Shown here: positions 22,766-33,831 of the stretch, one piece after another | Numbering within the stretch: position 1 is the first letter of the stretch | Layout: every line of letters begins with the position of its first letter | NCBI GenBank assembly: GCA_002105175.1 | Contig: MCGE01000025.1 | Location: 372,001-436,000 of the forward strand | Source: Absidia repens | Taxonomy: Eukaryota > Mucoromycota > Mucoromycetes > Mucorales > Cunninghamellaceae | Direction of reading: 5' to 3' | Length of the DNA: 64,000 nt | Notes under the pieces: model-generated | Seen by the model: the letters and a program-made list of their open reading frames with translations, nothing else | The model's database searches: none | Told to the model about the DNA's origin: nothing | Translations under genes and position numbers: made by a program

Positions 22766-23613
22766 GATTATTAGAGAGTCGATGCCCACTTCCGTTAACG
22801 AAAGGAGAGAAAAAAAAAATAAAGAAGGAAGCGTCCATATATGGGATGCACTGATATTGCAAAAATTTTCTTTCATTTGTTTGTCATGATCCCTCAACAA
22901 CGTTGTACGAGAGAAAGGCAATGAGAAACTCCGTCATCATCGCTACTATACCCACCACCACCCCCGTCCATTTGTTGGTTTATGTAAAATAACAATCCAC
23001 TGTTTGGTATTTGACTAAAGAAGGGTCCCCACAGCAAAAAAAAAAAAAAAAAACAAGAAAAAAAAAAGTAAGAAAAAATATCGTTTATTAGGTTATAAAT
23101 TGACACTAACGAATAGCCTGATAGGGCTTAGTGTAAAATGGTTACCAGTCTTAGTATGTCACAAGCACCAAACAAAAAAAAAAAAAACAGGGAGCAAAAT
23201 CACTGGGCATCATAATATATATATATATATATAGAAAATCAAGAAGAAAACGTTATATACATATATTTTTATTGAATCAAATGGTAAAGTGAAGAAGGTA
23301 CAGTATGCTTTTTTTTTTTTTTTTGTCAGAGGTGTATATTGTATATGATATAATGATTGGGGTAAAGGGAGCCAAAAAAAAAAGTTCTAACAGAACTAGA
23401 GTGAAATCATTTAGCGTTTTTCTGCATGATTTCGCTACTAACAGTAAACTATAAAAATCCGAGCAAATGGTAAAAAACAAAAACAAAAAGAAAATAATCC
23501 TAATGATATATATAAATAAAATGGATATGTATATATCTATACGTAAAAGTGATAAATGAGAGATGTAAAACAAAATACAAAAACTATAGTCAAAAAAAAA
23601 CAAAAAAAAAAAA
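22766..23613. other. Intergenic
   Basis: AT-rich spacer with A runs (23036-23053, 23172-23187), a (TA)n tract (23217-23232) and a T run (23310-23324). No recognisable gene. Confidence 0.45.
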
Positions 23614-24309
23614 CTAATATACTAAGGGGGAGGAGATGGAGGAATCAAATAATAGATTTGTTTGTTTGTTTGTAGTTGCTTTATAATGATACCAAGATGA
23701 TTCCAACTTCTGAATATGGCGGTCAAGATGAATAACTTGCAATTCCAAATCATCGTAGGCAGAAAGCAGTTCCTTTTCCATGGCGTCCAAGCGTGTCGGA
23801 TGAGGCGAAAGTTGGGGTGCACAGTTGAGGTACGCTAGACGCACACTTTCAAACATCACATTTAACGTCGCCCATGCGTCTTGCGTAAAATCCATTTCAT
23901 TTTCCAATGTAATCAATTGCTTTCTTTTATCGTCCATTATGTCGTCGGTGACGGTTGCCTGATGTTGTTGACGTGGGCAAGATGAGTTTCCGGCGTACTC
24001 ACCGAAGCTGCTGCTGCTGCTGCTAATCGATAAGGGCGATAACGAAGGTGATGTTGATAATGAAATTGATGAGAATGAAGAGAAAGACGACGCGGGTGAA
24101 AGAGGCGCATAAACATGATGCACATCATTGGCTGTTACTGTTTGTGGTGATAGCTGTGGTCGTCGTTTTTGAGAGGGTGATCCATTACTAGTTTGTCGTT
24201 TCCTTTTTCTAACACGTGGAGGTGAGTGGACGGTGTGGTTGGTATATGTGGGTATAAATTGACCAAACCTTTTGTTATTGGTGCCAGATAAAAACAACAA
24301 AGTGGACAT
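23614..24309 (-). CDS. Conserved-looking Ser-rich protein of unknown function
   Basis: Single-exon gene of 231 residues. The N-terminal half is basic and Ser/Pro-rich (RVRKRKRQTSNGSPSQKRRP), with a dense Ser block at ~75-105. The C-terminal half (residues ~125-215) is predicted helical/coiled coil: DDKRKQLITLENEMDFTQDA, WATLNVMFESVRLAYLNCAP, LDAMEKELLSAYDDLELQVI, LDRHIQKLESSW. The basic cluster could be a nuclear localisation signal. No known domain was recognised. The clear shift from a disordered to a helical half and absence of stops over 696 bases support a real gene. Confidence 0.65.
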   Translation of the reverse strand: MSTLLFLSGTNNKRFGQFIPTYTNHTVHSPPRVRKRKRQTSNGSPSQKRRPQLSPQTVTANDVHHVYAPLSPASSFSSFSSISLSTSPSLSPLSISSSSSSFGEYAGNSSCPRQQHQATVTDDIMDDKRKQLITLENEMDFTQDAWATLNVMFESVRLAYLNCAPQLSPHPTRLDAMEKELLSAYDDLELQVIHLDRHIQKLESSWYHYKATTNKQTNLLFDSSISSPLVY

Positions 24310-25591
24310 ACTTTTTTATTGTTGCTGGGTGTGTGAATATTGTGAAAAAAAAAAGAAAGTGAAAAAGAGAGATAAAAAAATCAGGGTGTCCAAAACGCAA
24401 CTTTTTTTGGTGATCGGGATTTCAAATAAAGTCAACCCACAGAGAGCGAAAGCGCGGCGACCATTAACTTGGACAGACATTACTAAAAAAGAACGCGTTT
24501 TATTCATTTCACCATCAAGTACTTAAAGCACCAAATGCATCCCTTAATACTATTTTCAGCATTAAGTTAAAAATTCCCTCACAATAAAAGAGTATTAACA
24601 GTAAGAAAGGCCTGTGTATACTTTAGCTATCGATCTCTACGATCTAGAACATTTTCCTTCCTTCGAAAAGGTTACTCAAACAAAAAAAAAAGATTATATC
24701 AGGTATCAAAAAATCGGTCAGAAAAACTCCTACGTTTAATTAGCGACTTGTCTAATTCGACTTTTTTTTTTTTTTTTAAAGATGAGGGGCCTAGCATACT
24801 ATAAACTCTAAATGACTTTTTCTTCACTTGTCAGGCTACTCATCATGGCATAAATGTGATTCTTCATCGTTTAAAAACAAAATGCATAGCGGTATAAAGG
24901 AGAGAGTGATACAAAAAGAGAATGCCCATTGTTATTTTTTGTGTACCATACCAATGGACATAATACCCCTGATACTTTTTTGACATTTTCTTATAAATTA
25001 AATACCCGCTTTTCATATCAAAGATGCTATTGAAATTTAAGGTTTTTGAAACGTTCACCCTTCCCCTTCACCTAGGTCAGTGTAATGCTCTAAAGATAAA
25101 TATTGTTCCAGTTTTCATTAAATACATCTTCCTTTTGCATATTCATACAAAGAACTGCTACTGTTTCCGCCTATGGTATGCCGAGAAGCGTCCCGCTAAA
25201 TGAATATGTATGATAATTATCATACGATGAATGCTTCAGAGAAAAAATAGTACTTTTGAAAAATCATTATCACGGCTGTCACCTCAACATATTAACTAAA
25301 TTCCTGCAAATATAGCATCCTATCAATTGCTACCATTACTACAGTAACCAACAAAAAAATAAGAATGCCAATGGTTCAAAGGAATTGAAGACTTTATTTC
25401 GATATATGTACTATACAAATACCCGTCCCAAGCAAAGGGACTCCCATTTTTTATTTTTATTTTTATTATACAATAACAAAAGATGAAGAAGTAAAAGCAA
25501 ACTAGCTAACTAACTAGTACCCAATGTATGTAAAAAGAAGCGGTGATATATACTAGAGACTAAACTAAAACCATAAGAGATACACAAACCG
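24310..25591. other. Intergenic
   Basis: About 1.3 kb with T and A runs (24763-24777) and no recognisable coding sequence. A TTTATT (minus-strand AATAAA) at about 25390-25396 may serve the four-helix membrane gene. Confidence 0.4.
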
Positions 25592-26452
25592 TCATAGAGG
25601 CTCATATCCTTCATCCGAGGTATCCCTAGAAAGACATCCATTCATGTACGACAAACTTGATAAAAAAAACACCATCAAGGCAATCCCCATCATCGTCATT
25701 CCAGGGCCCGCCGTGGCCCGTAGGTGAGGGTATAACAGATTAAGACTGTCTATGCCTGATTGATACATGAGAGTTGTTTCGGCAACCAATAAAAGTGACA
25801 CCACGGCAGCCATCATTGCACAAAACCCACGCAGATAACTTGCATCATGCACATACGTATAGAAGGTAATCTTGGCCAAGCCAATGGCCACTGCAGCACC
25901 ACCACATATCAGACCGAGGACACAGGCAGCAAAGATACGAGGATCATGGTTCGGTTGAGCCACCGACATTGGATAGATAGCTTCATCAAGAGTCACATGG
26001 TCGGTAAATAGACTAGGGTAGGTCTCATTTAGAATGGAAGGAACCGTTATCACTTAAGAAAACAAGAAAAGAGAGTCGGTTAGATAAAACAAAAAAATTC
26101 ACGTCCATCATTTAGTTATTTATTTTTTCCCACGTTATTGTATCATTCCATACTTACTAAACGGCATCAATTTTGCAGTTTCATCCAATCGACATGTCCA
26201 ACCATTGGGAGAAGTACTAGAACCCGTAGAAGTAGTACAATAACCTAGTAAACCAAAGGTGGCAGTAACGTTGGATCCTGTGATTTTTGCAAAATGAAGC
26301 GCTTGGCTCCGTGGAGACCACCCACCCACCAAACATAAAAAGATCAAAATAAACCCAACAAGAGACAAAAAAAGTCCCAAGTGATTCCATCGTGTGGGCC
26401 TTACTCGGATTCTAAACTTGTGTCCTTTTTCGTCCGCCATGGTGGACTCCAT
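25592..26452 (-). CDS. Four-transmembrane protein (SUR7/PalI-like topology)
   Basis: Predicted 251 residues in two exons: 26452-26158 and 26052-25592 (phase 1 junction, donor GTAAGT, acceptor TTAAG). Four hydrophobic helices: residues ~24-43 (LGLFLSLVGFILIFLCLVGG), ~143-163 (AACVLGLICGGAAVAIGLAK), ~173-195 (CAMMAAVVSLLLVAETTLMY) and ~215-238 (GMTMMGIALMVFFLSSLSYM). The first extracellular loop (about 100 residues) has Cys and sequons (NVT, NET), the topology of SUR7/PalI and claudin-like fungal membrane proteins that act in eisosomes or pH sensing. The family call rests on topology only. A second ATG at 26440 (MADEKGHKF) is an equally good start. Confidence 0.72.
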
Positions 26453-27328
26453 GATGGATGATTCGTTTAGTGAAGAAGGAATTGCAAAAAAATAATAATA
26501 TCAAAAATAGTATATATATATATGTGTGTGTGTGTATGTGTTTTAGAGAGGAAAAGAAAGTGATAAAGAATCCTTTTAATAAAAGAGAGAAAAGAAGAAA
26601 GAAAAAAAAAAGGGGGAAAAGCAAGATATAAAAATTTCTGTACTGAGCATAACTCAGGACGGGAAAGTCGGCATTTCAAAGAATAAAGTCAAGTGCTATT
26701 GTCCTCACTCCTTTTTTTTTTTTTTACCGAACACTATCAATTCTTTTATTTTGGGGGAATAAAGCATCCTTTTTTTACTATGTATAAAATGATAATAACG
26801 TCCTACAAGTGTACCTTGTTGAGGTAACAGCAATCACAGCAACAGCAATGTTTACTTGACCCATTTCATTATTCCAATTGTATCTTGGTCATCAGCAGCT
26901 AAAAACAAAATCTAGCGAATCCAACTCCCGGACCAGCCGACGTCATGTTCATGGACGTACTTGAACCTTGCCTCCCCCCCCCTCTCTACTTCAGTATACG
27001 CTTTCACACCATGACACACCAAATATGAATCAACATAGAAATCAGGTGCAATAAATGACAAAAACTGACCACTACACTATTCAACTGAAATGCGACATTT
27101 TTGCTTAAGAGAGTGGGCGTGCCTGTGCTTTACTACCACCACCGCTGGGTTTAGAACCATCCACCAAAACGGATCGACGAAGAAAATGTTGATGGGCGGC
27201 ACGGACGACGGCGTCTGTTGGGGATGGCATGGTGTATGAACGACAACCTGGTTTCAATGTGCGTGGCTATGGGTACGATGGAAACAACCCATTTCGACTA
27301 GGCGACCCGTGATGGAACTGACAGGTAC

Positions 27329-27370
<42 letters not shown>

Positions 27371-27900
27371 AAGCCTATGTGTTTGGTGTGTGTGTGTGTG
27401 CTAGTCTTTTTCGGGAAACTAAAATGCGACGCATGATTTTCGATCTGTTTTTTTATTTTAGTTCACCCAAAACTGGATCGTCAGCCTGGTCCCCCCCCAA
27501 GTGACTCTCAAGAAGACCTTATTATATTTCTGCAAATATGCTTTGGCCACACTTCCCTGCTTTTTTTTTTAAATAGAATATCCCTCATCTGTTTTTGTTT
27601 ATTGTCTTTATTTGATTGTCTGATATCCAATCCTCCCTATGACACATTCATTAGACCCAAATTATCACCCTTCATTCAATATATAATATATATATATGCT
27701 TAATCCTCCCTATCGTATTATATGTTCATTAGCTACTATAGACGTCATTTCATACAATAAAGTGTTTTTTATTTATTTATCAAAATCAATCATATAATAA
27801 ATAGTGCAAAACAAAAATGGAGGATAGTTTTTTATATTCAAAATGTGCGTGTGTGTATAAAGGGTGGGGTACGGGGAAATGATAAGTCACTAGATTGTAT
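26453..27900. other. Intergenic with a GC-richer patch
   Basis: Contains an A run of about 38 (27331-27368). A less AT-rich patch at about 26880-27320 has short minus-strand protein-like frames, the longest ATG-to-stop being 41 codons at 27230-27105 (MPSPTDAVVRAAHQHFLRRS...). Adjacent frames are interrupted. This might be a decayed or unrecognised small gene; I could not build a splice model. Confidence 0.35.
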
Positions 27901-28940
27901 TTAAACTAAACCATCATATAAACTAAGAGCTTGTACTATAGTTGGGTCTTTCTTTGAGCCTTCCTTGAATTCGTCCATGCTTAATCGACCATCCTTGTCC
28001 TAAATAAAACATCACAGTAAAAATGATTCAAAATTTGTTCGTCCTAGTTCTGAGCATCATTCTATGTATGTTGTCTTACCGTATCCATTAAATTGAAGAT
28101 TTTGTCCACACGTTTTTCAGGAGTGTCTTCATCAGGTGGTAATTTGACCATGCTACCCACCATTTTGTAAATCGCATCAACAATATGGAACATTTCATCC
28201 CTACTGATATACCCATCATTGTCAATATCGTACAACTATAAATAATTAAAAACGATAATACATGAGTAAATGCTTCTCATATACTACAAGTAGTTTTGCT
28301 CATATCCAATTTTCTTACCTGGAAAGCCCCTATCAAAACGAGAAAGAAAGATAAAAAAAAAAAAAAAAAACCAGTGAATACAGATCAACCCGTCAAGCTT
28401 CTTTTAAATTATACTTACATAATAGTTTTTCATCAATCCGCCCACGACTAGTCACCGATAGAGCTACAATGAATTCCTTGAAATCAATCGTTCCGTTTTT
28501 GTCGCCGTCAAAGACATTAAACACATAATCAGCAAACCGAGAAGGATCGCCAAAAGGAAAGAATTGTTTGTATATTTTTTGGAATTCCGTCTTGTCTAGT
28601 AATCCCGATGGACAGTCTTTCAAAAACCCTTTGTACCTAATATTTCACATGAGCAGTAAAAAGAAAGGCAAAGATGAATGGCGTATGAGTAGGAAGTTCA
28701 TTCCTTGTTTTGTTTTCTTTTATTACCATTGCTGTAATTCCTTTTTGTCGACTATAAAAAGAAAAGGAAGAAGGCAAAAAAAAAAAGTCATGATAATGAA
28801 TAAAGAGAAGTTCGGTTAGTATGGAATGGGTCATAGGTTTTTGCGTATGCAACAATATCCTGTGGTCGATACTTACATTTAGTACACTTTTGCAGTTCGC
28901 CGAGTTGATCTGGATTCAGTTTACTTTGCGCTTTACCCAT
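27901..28940 (-). CDS. NCS1: Neuronal calcium sensor 1 (frequenin) homologue
   Basis: Calcium-binding regulator of phosphatidylinositol 4-kinase (Pik1) in fungi. Six exons: 28940-28877, 28751-28727, 28636-28419, 28329-28319, 28235-28080, 27999-27901. They give exactly 190 residues, the standard NCS1 length, which strongly supports the model. MGKAQSK at the N-terminus is an N-myristoylation signal. EF-hand 1 is degenerate (KDCPSGLLD), as in all NCS proteins; EF2 ([13 protein letters not shown]), EF3 ([13 protein letters not shown]) and EF4 ([13 protein letters not shown]) have full calcium-ligand loops. The C-terminus [15 protein letters not shown] is the hallmark ending. One exon is only 11 nt (28329-28319, encoding most of WAFQ). 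Confidence 0.95.
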
Positions 28941-29395
28941 GGTTTAAAATGTGTATATGTATGTATGTGTATATAAATAGCAGTAGATGTTGAAATAATG
29001 GATGGGAATGTAAGACAAGAAGAAGAGGAAGAAGAGAGAGAGTGTAAAAAAAAGGATAATTGGCAAAAAAAAAAAAAAAAAAATTAAAGGCATCAGTGAG
29101 GTTTTTTTATTCCCCGATTACCGAAAATTTTCTTCGCAGCCCAAGCCTAATCCCGTCCCTTCTCCATAAGACTACAAAAAAACTATGACTATGGTGTGTA
29201 CATCATTAACTTTATTTTGACAATAAAATAATAGAAGATAAAAAAAAGGTATGTAGAAAACAGTAAATTGAGTAAATAAATAAATAAATAAATAAATAAT
29301 AGTGGTAGTGGAAAAGGAGAAAACGAATGGGGGAAAAAAAAAGTCAACAAATAGAATGGTAAGAATAAATAAAGGTAAAGGTAGTAACAAAAAAT
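28941..29395. other. Intergenic
   Basis: Space between the NCS1 start and the Ras-like 3' end (both minus). Holds an A run at 29065-29084 and an (AAAT)n tract at about 29274-29299. No gene seen. Confidence 0.5.
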
Positions 29396-30444
29396 CTAGA
29401 GAATCAAACATTTGTTTTTCTTGTCCTTTTTGGGTTTTGATTTAGTTCCAGCACGTAACCCTTCCCGTTGAGCCCGAATTGTCTTGACGACTTGATAAAA
29501 GGATCGTTCCACATTGACACAAGTTTTGGCTGAGGTTTCAATAAAGTCACAAGCAAGACGCTTGGCCATGGCGTAGCCTTCTTCACGATGAACATCCCGT
29601 TCAGTCACCTTATCACACTTGTTGCCCACCAACATCAAAGGCACATTGTCCACATCCTTGACACGGAAGATTTGATCCCGGAAACGTTCAATACGTTCAA
29701 ATGTTGAGCGAGAAGTGATCGAGTACACTAATAAAAATCCTTCACCGTCTCTGTCATGATTTTTTGTTTTTAGGAAAAAAAGATTGAGTATGATATATTA
29801 ACATCCATCTAAATCCATGTCGTTGTTTTTACCTGATCCATTGATCACGAAGTGCCGTGTATTCCTCTATTGAAAAAGGGACATTCATCAGGTTAGTAAC
29901 TTGACCAAAAATAATCTATTTTAAAAGTGTGACAGCACTTACCTTGACCAGCAGTATCCAATACCTCCAATACACAAGGTTGATCATCAATCACGACTTG
30001 TTTTCGATAAGAATCTTCAATAGTGGGATCATATGTTTCTATTAAAAAAAAGAAGTCCAGATCAGTCACCACCTAGTTTTTACTCTACCCAAATTTAACT
30101 TTTTATCTGTCATGCTTACCGACAAAATGATTCAAACAAAGCTATTTGCCAAAAAAAAAAAAAGGGGGGGGGGTTGGTGAGAGAGAGAGAGAGGAAAGAA
30201 GGGAGCGACGGGAGAGAGAGAGTATCGTTAGCACTTTTCCAACTATTGTTCTGGACTATGTAACTTTTTCTATTTACCTGAATAGTCAATGCTGTCTAGA
30301 AGAAACAAAAGAATGTGAGTACACGTAGCCCATATAAGTATGGACACCATACACAGATAACACCCCGTCCTGTTCATGCTCTGTCTCTATACTTACTTTG
30401 CCTACACCACCATCACCCAATACGACCAATTTATAAAGCATCAT
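29396..30444 (-). CDS. Ras2/RasB-class small GTPase
   Basis: Ras-family GTP switch protein of 190 residues in six exons: 30444-30397, 30295-30278, 30141-30120, 30038-29943, 29866-29833, 29750-29396. G1 P-loop GDGGVGKT (residues ~10-17), effector loop [13 protein letters not shown]3 [21 protein letters not shown]4 NKCD, G5 ETSAK. The [15 protein letters not shown] and [14 protein letters not shown] segments fit the fungal Ras2/RasB (Neurospora NC-RAS2) class better than Ras1. The C-terminus is a Lys-rich stretch ([11 protein letters not shown]) plus CaaX box CLIL; the final Leu predicts geranylgeranylation, and no extra Cys is present for palmitoylation. Exons 2 and 3 are only 18 and 22 nt. 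A Cdc25-like exchange factor lies 19 kb away. Confidence 0.93.
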
Positions 30445-31664
30445 CTTTGTCGGTTTTTCTATTATGTAACTGTTGACATAAAGAATATCACAGCAAATGT
30501 TTTAATAGGCGCGTTTCATTCGACAGTAATAAAGTGGTGCAAATGACGGAGGTCGATAGCGAAAAATATTGTAAAAAAAGACACATAGAAAGATAAAACC
30601 CGTGGTTAGTATTTGTTGATGTTGGTGGGTTCCTTTTTTGTTTGTGGATTTGCTTTGATAATGTGGTATTTCTTACCTGAAGGAGAGGTAGAAATAAACT
30701 GATAATTATATGAGACAAAGTGAGCAAAAGTGAGAAATGAAGATTCCAAAAACAAAAAGGAAAGGGTATGTAAGAAAAAAGAGAAGAAAAAGGTGGGAGA
30801 GAGAGAGCAGTTATTTTTTTTATTGGGTCCGACACTTTTTTTTTTTTTTTCCCTGAAAAATCTTTTTGCTTGTCAATTTTTCTCAAACCATTGTGGCCTC
30901 AACTATATGAAACTCCGGTGAGCTTTGCAATCCCGCCCTTCACGGATTTCTTGATGGAAATAGATATAGCTAATAAATATGATCATAATGAGAATAAAGG
31001 GCATATCATATACAATATCATGGCACTATCGTATACACATGTCAGAAAGTACCACAGATATATATATATATTTATACATATACATATATATCTATACCTA
31101 TACACACACACACGCACAAATAAACTTCTTGCTTGTTACTCTATTTTAAAAACCAAAGGATGGCGAACTACCTTTTTTAGATCCATCAGCAGCATCTACC
31201 TAATGATTTTGTGCGACACAATCCATCCGCCCCTCGCTCCTCCAATATTTTTTAGATCGCTAAACTATAAGATAGGCATTGTTTCATCATTGGTTCTGTT
31301 TTGTAATTTTTTATATTTTTATTGATAAAAAAAAGGAGGACAAATGGTGATTTTTTTTAAAAAAGAAAAAAAAAAGCAGAGAGAGAGAGAGAGAAAGAGA
31401 GACAGGAATACGTGAGTGAGAAACTATAGTGTAGAAAAAGGGACTAATTTTTTGAATGACAAAGTGAGTGGGTAATATAAATAAATACTAAATAGAAAAA
31501 GCGGGGAACAATAATAAGACTAGATGGAGTAATGTTAAGAGTAGATTAAAAAAAAAGTAAGGAGTGATGGATGGGGTGGGTGTAAAACAATGAGATAAAA
31601 AATAAAAGTGAGTGAATAGAAACAAAAGGAGGGAAGAGAATGAGAGCGAGAGAAAGGGAAGGAA
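30445..31664. other. Intergenic
   Basis: About 1.2 kb, rich in (GA)n stretches (for example 31381-31400) and (TA/CA) stretches (31060-31115). A GCAATCCCGCCCTTCACGGATTT at about 30927 loosely resembles the repeat head box but no core follows. Open frames here are AT-rich and not recognisable. Confidence 0.4.
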
Positions 31665-33101
31665 TCAAGCAGCCAAAACCATATTTCGTACACCTTTCGG
31701 TGTCTTGTCATCATTCAAATGTTTGGAATTGTAACGTAAAGCAGACATCAAATTGGAAGCGCTTGAATCAGTAGGTATATCGAGCATATTGATCGTTTGT
31801 ATCATCTTGACCGAGTTTTTAATCTATTTGAGCGCCAAAAAAAGGTTAATTCATGAATAAACTAATGAAAGGACAATATTGATTTGGACTTGCATTGATA
31901 GGGGATTGTTTTGTAAATACGCCATTAGGATCAATGTGATCATAAAGAATGATTGTCACCACCATCACCTTGAGACAAAATGCAGATACTTCAGGTCGTT
32001 GAGTTCTGATATACAAGGAAGACGAATCAGTCAGTACTATATCCCCACCATTGATTTTCCTGTTCTTTTCACTTACTTTTTCTTGTGTACCGTATAAAAA
32101 CAAGTTGACCAAACAGCCGCCAAACATTCACCAACTCCCTTTTGTAAACGATTCTTTTTCACATAATCGGTTGTCGTGTCAATCACACACTTTAGCATGG
32201 GTGTAGGGTAAGCAATAAACAACGAGATCTTGTTGGCTTGATCGTCTTCCACCATGGCATTTCGTAAATCCGAAACTTCGTCGTCATTGTTGGAGCTGTA
32301 ACGTCCTCGTTGTAACATGCGTCGATAATAACTGAAATCATTTTGAAGCGTAGGATTTTGCATCTGTCAGATAATAAATGAACGGAAGATAATGTAAATG
32401 TGTGAGCCTATGCATATCAAAGGACCCCTACTACCAATTGCTCTTTTCTATCATAATCAAATAAATACCTTCAAGTGATCGAATTCAAACACAAAATCCA
32501 GGACATCAGCAAACAATTTGGTCAAGCCTTGATGCGTTTGTAAATTTTGATTGACGTCGCCCTGGCAAAGTATACCCAGTAGCCGAGGAATACCTTCCTC
32601 TATATAGTAGTAATAAAATCAAAAATCCGTTAATCACTAAAAGAATTCAATCAATATTTGACATTAAAAGATTAAAAAAAAAAAAAAAAAAAAAAAAAAG
32701 AAACAGATAAAAAAAACTTACGTAAATGATCGGCATAGTCATACATTTCACGTAACATATCCACGGTAGGTAAGACGGCTTCCCAAGCTAAATTTTCATT
32801 TTCAGGACTAGGCGTGGCAATAGCATTTCGAATCACATCTGAAGAAGGTTGATATCGTTCTAAAGCCTTGAGTAAAGGTTGACTTGGTTCCACTAGTTGA
32901 GACGCCAGTTCATGATATAGTGTCAATTCGTCAGAACTAGGTGAAGCATCTTATCAAAATCAAAATAAGGCACTAGTTAGAATCCTTTCCATATTATATC
33001 ATATATTTATATGTAACCTTACTTTCAATATCAAAACCGAGTTCAGGTACCATGACATCATTGCCACGGATGTTGTTTAAACTAGTCAATAATTGTCCCA
33101 T
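31665..33101 (-). CDS. CYRI/FAM49 homologue (DUF1394, Rac1-binding)
   Basis: Homologue of CYRI (FAM49), which in animals and Dictyostelium binds active Rac1 and restrains the Scar/WAVE-Arp2/3 actin pathway. Six exons: 33101-33023, 32949-32722, 32599-32469, 32363-32077, 32005-31894, 31823-31665, giving 331 residues (human ~324). Family signatures: MGQLLTSL N-terminus with a myristoylatable Gly2, NPTLQNDFSYYRRML, NKISLFIAYPTPMLK, FCLKVMVVTIILYDHIDPNG, SNLMSALRYNSKHLND. The last intron must start with GC (AAT|GCAAGT at 31893-31892) and end at TAG (31825-31824) to keep QSPIN-IKNSVK in frame. The Rac-binding role in this fungus is inferred from the family. Confidence 0.93.
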
Positions 33102-33394
33102 ACTATAAATAAAAAGCAAGATGAATTGACACGATTCAAGTCAGTGAATGAGTGGTTGAGAGGAATATTGTGCTGTGTATGAATTTGTACCTGTATGTTG
33201 TATAAATGTATTGTTCGGTATATATGGTTGGTTGTTGAACAATGATGATGATGTCGTGTTGTAAAGAGGTAGACGGAGACGGTGTGATAATAAAGAGAGA
33301 TAGGAAGAAACAAAGAGAAGGGAATAAGGGCCGAGTTATATAATAAAAAGGAGAGGGAAGGGGTATTCAATGAATTCGTTCTTTTTTTTTTTAT

Positions 33395-33425
<31 letters not shown>

Positions 33426-33831
33426 ACGTATATAAAAGATGAGAAGAGGCAAGTGGGAAGGTGGTTGAACAGTTCCGTTAAACCAGATATGTTCAGATAT
33501 ATTTTATATATATATATATATATCTATATATATCAATATATATAAAATACGAGAGAGAGAGAGAAAGAGAAAGAGAGAGAAAAAAAGAGAGAGAAATGAA
33601 AGAAAAGGGAACGAATAAAAAAGGAGAGCGAAAAAAAAAGTATTAAGTGGACGAAAAAAAAAATAAAAAAAATAAAATAAAATAAAATCAAGTTGGTGTA
33701 ACATCGCCCTACCAAAAACCGTTGATTATCATTTTGTGAAAAAAAGATGAGAATGGCTGTTTTTTAATTAAAAATGGACCCTTTTTTATTGAATAAAAAG
33801 ATATAAATATAACAATTAAAAAAACTAAAAC
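33102..33831. other. Intergenic with (TA)n and (GA)n tracts
   Basis: Promoter side of the CYRI gene and 3' flank of biotin synthase. Holds (TA)n at about 33400-33425 and 33503-33541, and a (GA)n tract at about 33551-33595. No gene seen. Confidence 0.5.

Noticed and set aside
23120..23170. tRNA D-arm-like TAGTGTAAAATGGTTACC on the plus strand
   Set aside because: No T-arm, anticodon arm or acceptor stem follows; A-rich sequence begins instead.
27901..28940. Calcineurin B as the identity of the four-EF-hand protein
   Set aside because: The 190-residue length, the KDCPSG signature in EF1 and the LSLYDGLV ending are specific to NCS1/frequenin.
30920..30950. AATCCCGCCCTTCACGGATTT, similar to the repeat head
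   Set aside because: The CACGTG centre is altered and no core or body of the repeat is found downstream.
30488..31325. Long AT-rich open frames on both strands (132 and 151 codons)
   Set aside because: Composition is Phe/Ile/Tyr/Lys-rich as expected from AT-rich non-coding DNA, with microsatellites inside; no domain.
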